Position numbers and translations under genes: made by a program
The notes under the pieces: generated by a model
Seen by the model: the letters and a program-made list of their open reading frames with translations, nothing else
Told to the model about the DNA's origin: nothing
Databases searched by the model: none
Source of the DNA: Dermatophilaceae bacterium Soc4.6
GTDB lineage: Bacteria > Actinomycetota > Actinomycetes > Actinomycetales > Dermatophilaceae
NCBI GenBank assembly: GCA_039889245.1
Contig: JAZGVH010000002.1
Span: 4,216,001 to 4,280,000 of the forward strand
Length of the DNA stretch: 64,000 nucleotides
Reading direction: 5' to 3'
Shown: piece by piece, positions 61,730 through 64,000 of the stretch
Layout of the letters: the number at the start of each line of letters is the position of its first letter
How positions within the stretch are numbered: position 1 is the first letter of the stretch

Positions 61730-63445
61730 ATGAACCTGAGACGTCACTCGACGTACTCCACGCGAACCACCCGGTGGGAGGTGGCGCTCGCTGCGGCCGT
61801 CGCTGGGCTGGCTACCTGTCTTCCGGCGGTTCAGGGCTCCCCGGATGCGGTCGAGGGGGCGGCGCAGCCGCTGGTCCGAGCGGCTCATACGACCAGCAGC
61901 TTCAACAGTGACGAGTGGGGCGACGCCAAGGCCGACGCGGTCAGCAAGGACGTCTCCGGGAGGAACACGTCCGACAAGGACCCCGGCTCGCTGTTCATGG
62001 TGGGAAAGGCGATCGGTGCCCGCGCGGTGTGGGCGAAGAAGGACGACGCCGGCCGTCAGCTGACCGGGCAGGGCGTCGGGGTCGCGTTACTCGACTCCGG
62101 AGTCGCCCGCGTCGCCGGCCTGACCGGCGCAGGCAAGGTCACCTACGGCCCTGACCTGTCGATCGAAGCCAACGGCCCGTTGACCCAGCGCGACGGCTTC
62201 GGCCACGGCACCTTCATGGCCGGCATCATCGCCGCCCGGGGGACGACGGACCCCTCCTCGTCCCTGTCCGAGGCGCCGGCCAGCACACAGCTCGGAGTGG
62301 CCCCGGACGCGGCGCTCCTGGCCATCAAGCTCGCCAACAGGGACGGAAGCACCGACGTATCAGAGGTCATCGCTGCCCTGGACTGGGTCACCCAGCACCC
62401 GGTGCTGCCCGACGGCACCCGCGTGCGCGTCATCAACCTCTCCTACGGCACGAGCTCCACCCAGGACTATCTGGCTGACCCGTTGGCGGCGGCGGCGGAG
62501 AACGCCTGGCGGCACGGGATCGTTGTCGTCACCTCGGCGGGCAACGACGGGTCGGACGACGGTCGGCTCAACGACCCGGCGATCGATCCGCACGTCATCG
62601 CGGTGGGAGCCACCGACAACCACAACACGCTCTACGGCTGGGGCGCCGACAAGGCCACGGTGGCGTCGTTCTCTCAGGTGGGCTCGGCCTCCCGGCACGT
62701 CGACCTGGTCGCACCCGGCACGTCGATGGTGTCCACCAGGGCTCCCGGCTCCTTCATCGACGTCCACCACCCCGCCGGACGCCCTGCTGGCGACGTCACC
62801 GGCACGCTGTTCCGTGGCAGTGGCACCAGCGAGGCGGCCGCCGTGGTCTCCGGCTCGGTCGCGCTGCTGCTGCAGGCCTACCCGAGCCTGACACCGGACC
62901 AGGTCAAGTACGCCCTGACCTCCTCCGCCGACCCGGTCAAGGATGCCAGTGAGATCACGAGCGGAGCCGGTGCACTCGACCTGAGGCAGGCGCTGGAGAC
63001 TGCCGGTCGGCTGAGCGGGACGGATGCGAGGGCCAGGACCCTGCGGGCGGCGGCCGTCCAGGACTACCCCGCCTCCACCGGGCAGGGGTCGATCGACGCC
63101 GCTCGAGGCGGATCCGTCCTGGTCGATGTCGACGGCGTCGACCTGTCGGGTGAGATCGACGTCCAGGGCAACCCCTGGGACGCAGCCGCCTGGTGGGCGG
63201 CCACCTCCAGCACGTCGGCCTGGTCCGGCGGTCAGTGGATGGGCAGCACCTGGACCGGTGACGACTGGCAAGCCGACTCCCACGGCCTCACCTCGTCGCG
63301 CTGGTCCTCGTCGCGGTGGTCCTCATCGCGCTGGAGCACCGCTGACTGGGACTCGTCGCGCTGGTCCTCGTCGCGCTGGTCCTCGTCGCGCTGGTCCTCC
63401 CCACGCTGGTCCTCGTCGCGGTGGTCTTCGTCGGACGGGTCCTAG
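61730..63445 (+). CDS. secreted S8 subtilase with RWSSS-repeat tail
   Basis: 571 residues from the ATG at 61730 (AGGGG upstream); a frame back to 61574 lacks a good site. An N-terminal signal (about 15-35) precedes the peptidase S8 domain, which contains VALLDSGVARV (Asp), GFGHGTFMAGI (His) and FRGSGTSEAAAVVSG (Ser). All three catalytic residues are present. From about residue 485 a Trp-rich region (NPWDAAAWWA, SAWSGGQWMG) leads to a tail of repeated RWSSS units. The tail could bind cell wall or glycans. The next gene starts five bases after its stop. Confidence 0.9.
   Translation: MNLRRHSTYSTRTTRWEVALAAAVAGLATCLPAVQGSPDAVEGAAQPLVRAAHTTSSFNSDEWGDAKADAVSKDVSGRNTSDKDPGSLFMVGKAIGARAVWAKKDDAGRQLTGQGVGVALLDSGVARVAGLTGAGKVTYGPDLSIEANGPLTQRDGFGHGTFMAGIIAARGTTDPSSSLSEAPASTQLGVAPDAALLAIKLANRDGSTDVSEVIAALDWVTQHPVLPDGTRVRVINLSYGTSSTQDYLADPLAAAAENAWRHGIVVVTSAGNDGSDDGRLNDPAIDPHVIAVGATDNHNTLYGWGADKATVASFSQVGSASRHVDLVAPGTSMVSTRAPGSFIDVHHPAGRPAGDVTGTLFRGSGTSEAAAVVSGSVALLLQAYPSLTPDQVKYALTSSADPVKDASEITSGAGALDLRQALETAGRLSGTDARARTLRAAAVQDYPASTGQGSIDAARGGSVLVDVDGVDLSGEIDVQGNPWDAAAWWAATSSTSAWSGGQWMGSTWTGDDWQADSHGLTSSRWSSSRWSSSRWSTADWDSSRWSSSRWSSSRWSSPRWSSSRWSSSDGS
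63298..63437 (+). repeat. 15-bp repeat array encoding RWSSS
   Basis: About nine tandem units of the type tcgcgctggtcctcg with minor variants encode Ser-Arg-Trp-Ser-Ser. The array is interrupted once by a STADWDS segment. The unit length keeps the frame. Confidence 0.85.
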
Positions 63446-63449
63446 GCGG

Positions 63450-64000
63450 ATGCAACGCGCCTTGAGCCCCACGCAGTTCACGTGGCTCATGAGCGCCGTC
63501 CTGGCTGTCGGCGCGACGATGCTGACGGTTCGGTCAGGGGGCGGGCCGATCATGGCCCTCCACCTGCCGGATGCCGTCGTCGTGGTCGCGCTGGGCGCGG
63601 GCTTCTTCGCTGCCGAGCACTTCCAGCTCAATGTGGAGTTCCGGCGTCAGGCGCACACGTTCACGCTCGGCGGCGTCCCGTTGCTCGTCGGGGTCCTCGT
63701 CCTGTCGCCGACGGCCTTCGTCGTGACCCGTCTGGCAGCGTCGGTGCTGGCGTTCGTCTGGCAGCGGACGTCGGTGGACAAGATGGCCTACAACGCCGCG
63801 GCCTACGCCTTCGAGGCGGCGGCCGGGGCCCTGCTCGCGCACCTCCTGGTCGGCTCCAGCCAGGGACTCGACTCACGGACCGCCGTCACCCTGATCGCCG
63901 TCCTCGCGGGCGTGGACCAGCTGATGTCCGCTCTGGTGCTGCTGATGATCCGGGTGCACAACGGCCCACTGAGCCGGGCGGATGCGGTCGAGGTCATGGT
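63450..64000 (+). CDS. membrane sensor protein, N-terminal part (probably a c-di-GMP enzyme), cut by window end
   Basis: The frame is open from the ATG at 63450 to the window edge (183 residues seen). Several membrane helices are visible, with the loop FQLNVEFRRQAHTFTLGGVP after the second and NAAAYAFEAAAGALLAHLL later. This N-terminal pattern (xxQFRREAHSFSLxExP) is the membrane sensor of many actinobacterial GGDEF-EAL proteins. It begins five bases after the subtilase stop, so the two are probably co-transcribed. The catalytic domains would lie beyond 64000 and are not visible. Confidence 0.65.
   Translation, partial: MQRALSPTQFTWLMSAVLAVGATMLTVRSGGGPIMALHLPDAVVVVALGAGFFAAEHFQLNVEFRRQAHTFTLGGVPLLVGVLVLSPTAFVVTRLAASVLAFVWQRTSVDKMAYNAAAYAFEAAAGALLAHLLVGSSQGLDSRTAVTLIAVLAGVDQLMSALVLLMIRVHNGPLSRADAVEVM

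Noticed and set aside
63298-63437. Possible CRISPR array
   Set aside because: The repeats have no unique spacers. They are 15-base coding units giving RWSSS in the subtilase tail.

Overview
The window is high-GC actinobacterial chromosome. This is supported by the G/C-rich third codon positions, many GTG starts, frequent ATGA/GTGA/TGATG stop-start overlaps, a WhiB regulator, a polyphosphate glucokinase and the glnA-glnE pair. Several proteins look like those of Intrasporangiaceae-type actinobacteria, but no rRNA or other marker in the window fixes the genus. I see no rRNA, tRNA or CRISPR array.

Layout. 0-20 kb is an accessory, decaying region. It holds a SipW/TasA-like secretion locus (0.6-2.2 kb), a secreted Asp-box (sialidase-fold) protein, and a set of broken genes: IS3 orfA, a GGDEF-EAL protein, a methyltransferase and a tyrosine recombinase. 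It also holds a divergent FAD oxidase/LAL-type LuxR regulator pair and a 4.7 kb segment with a haloalkane dehalogenase and a TetR-MFS efflux pair, bounded by remnants of ISL3-family (and IS256-family) transposases. A 0.6 kb stretch with visible A/T-rich patches and no gene follows.

20.3-35.5 kb is the most striking part. Seven tightly packed plus-strand genes encode a PelF-type glycosyltransferase, a polytopic membrane protein, an NAD-dependent sugar-nucleotide epimerase/dehydratase, a fused nucleotidyltransferase-SDR enzyme, a spherulin-4/GH135-like protein, a large exported Agd3-like (CE18-type) deacetylase with Ig-like repeats, and a GH114 lipoprotein. A second, membrane-anchored GH114 protein converges on the end of this operon. 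A large MASE1-PAS-GGDEF-GAF-GGDEF protein is divergent from that gene. The set of functions matches the fungal galactosaminogalactan cluster (epimerase, GH135, GT4, GH114, CE18) and overlaps with bacterial Pel. I infer a cationic, partly deacetylated galactosamine-type exopolysaccharide under c-di-GMP control. The product is not shown by the sequence.

35.5-55.3 kb is mostly housekeeping: a molybdopterin oxidoreductase, an MBL-fold hydrolase, ppgK, map, an MFS exporter, nadE-panB, a UvrA2-type ABC protein, a fragment of an M36-type protease, a phytoene-desaturase-like FAD enzyme, glnA-glnE, another MFS protein and whiB.

55.4-61.4 kb is a six-gene minus-strand operon for a mycosporine-like amino acid: a sugar-phosphate cyclase, O-methyltransferase, ATP-grasp ligase and D-Ala-D-Ala-ligase homologue. 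It has two unusual members, a TauD-type dioxygenase and an HAD-family protein that has lost the catalytic aspartates. The window ends with a subtilase carrying a long RWSSS-repeat tail, followed by the start of a membrane sensor protein that probably belongs to the c-di-GMP family.
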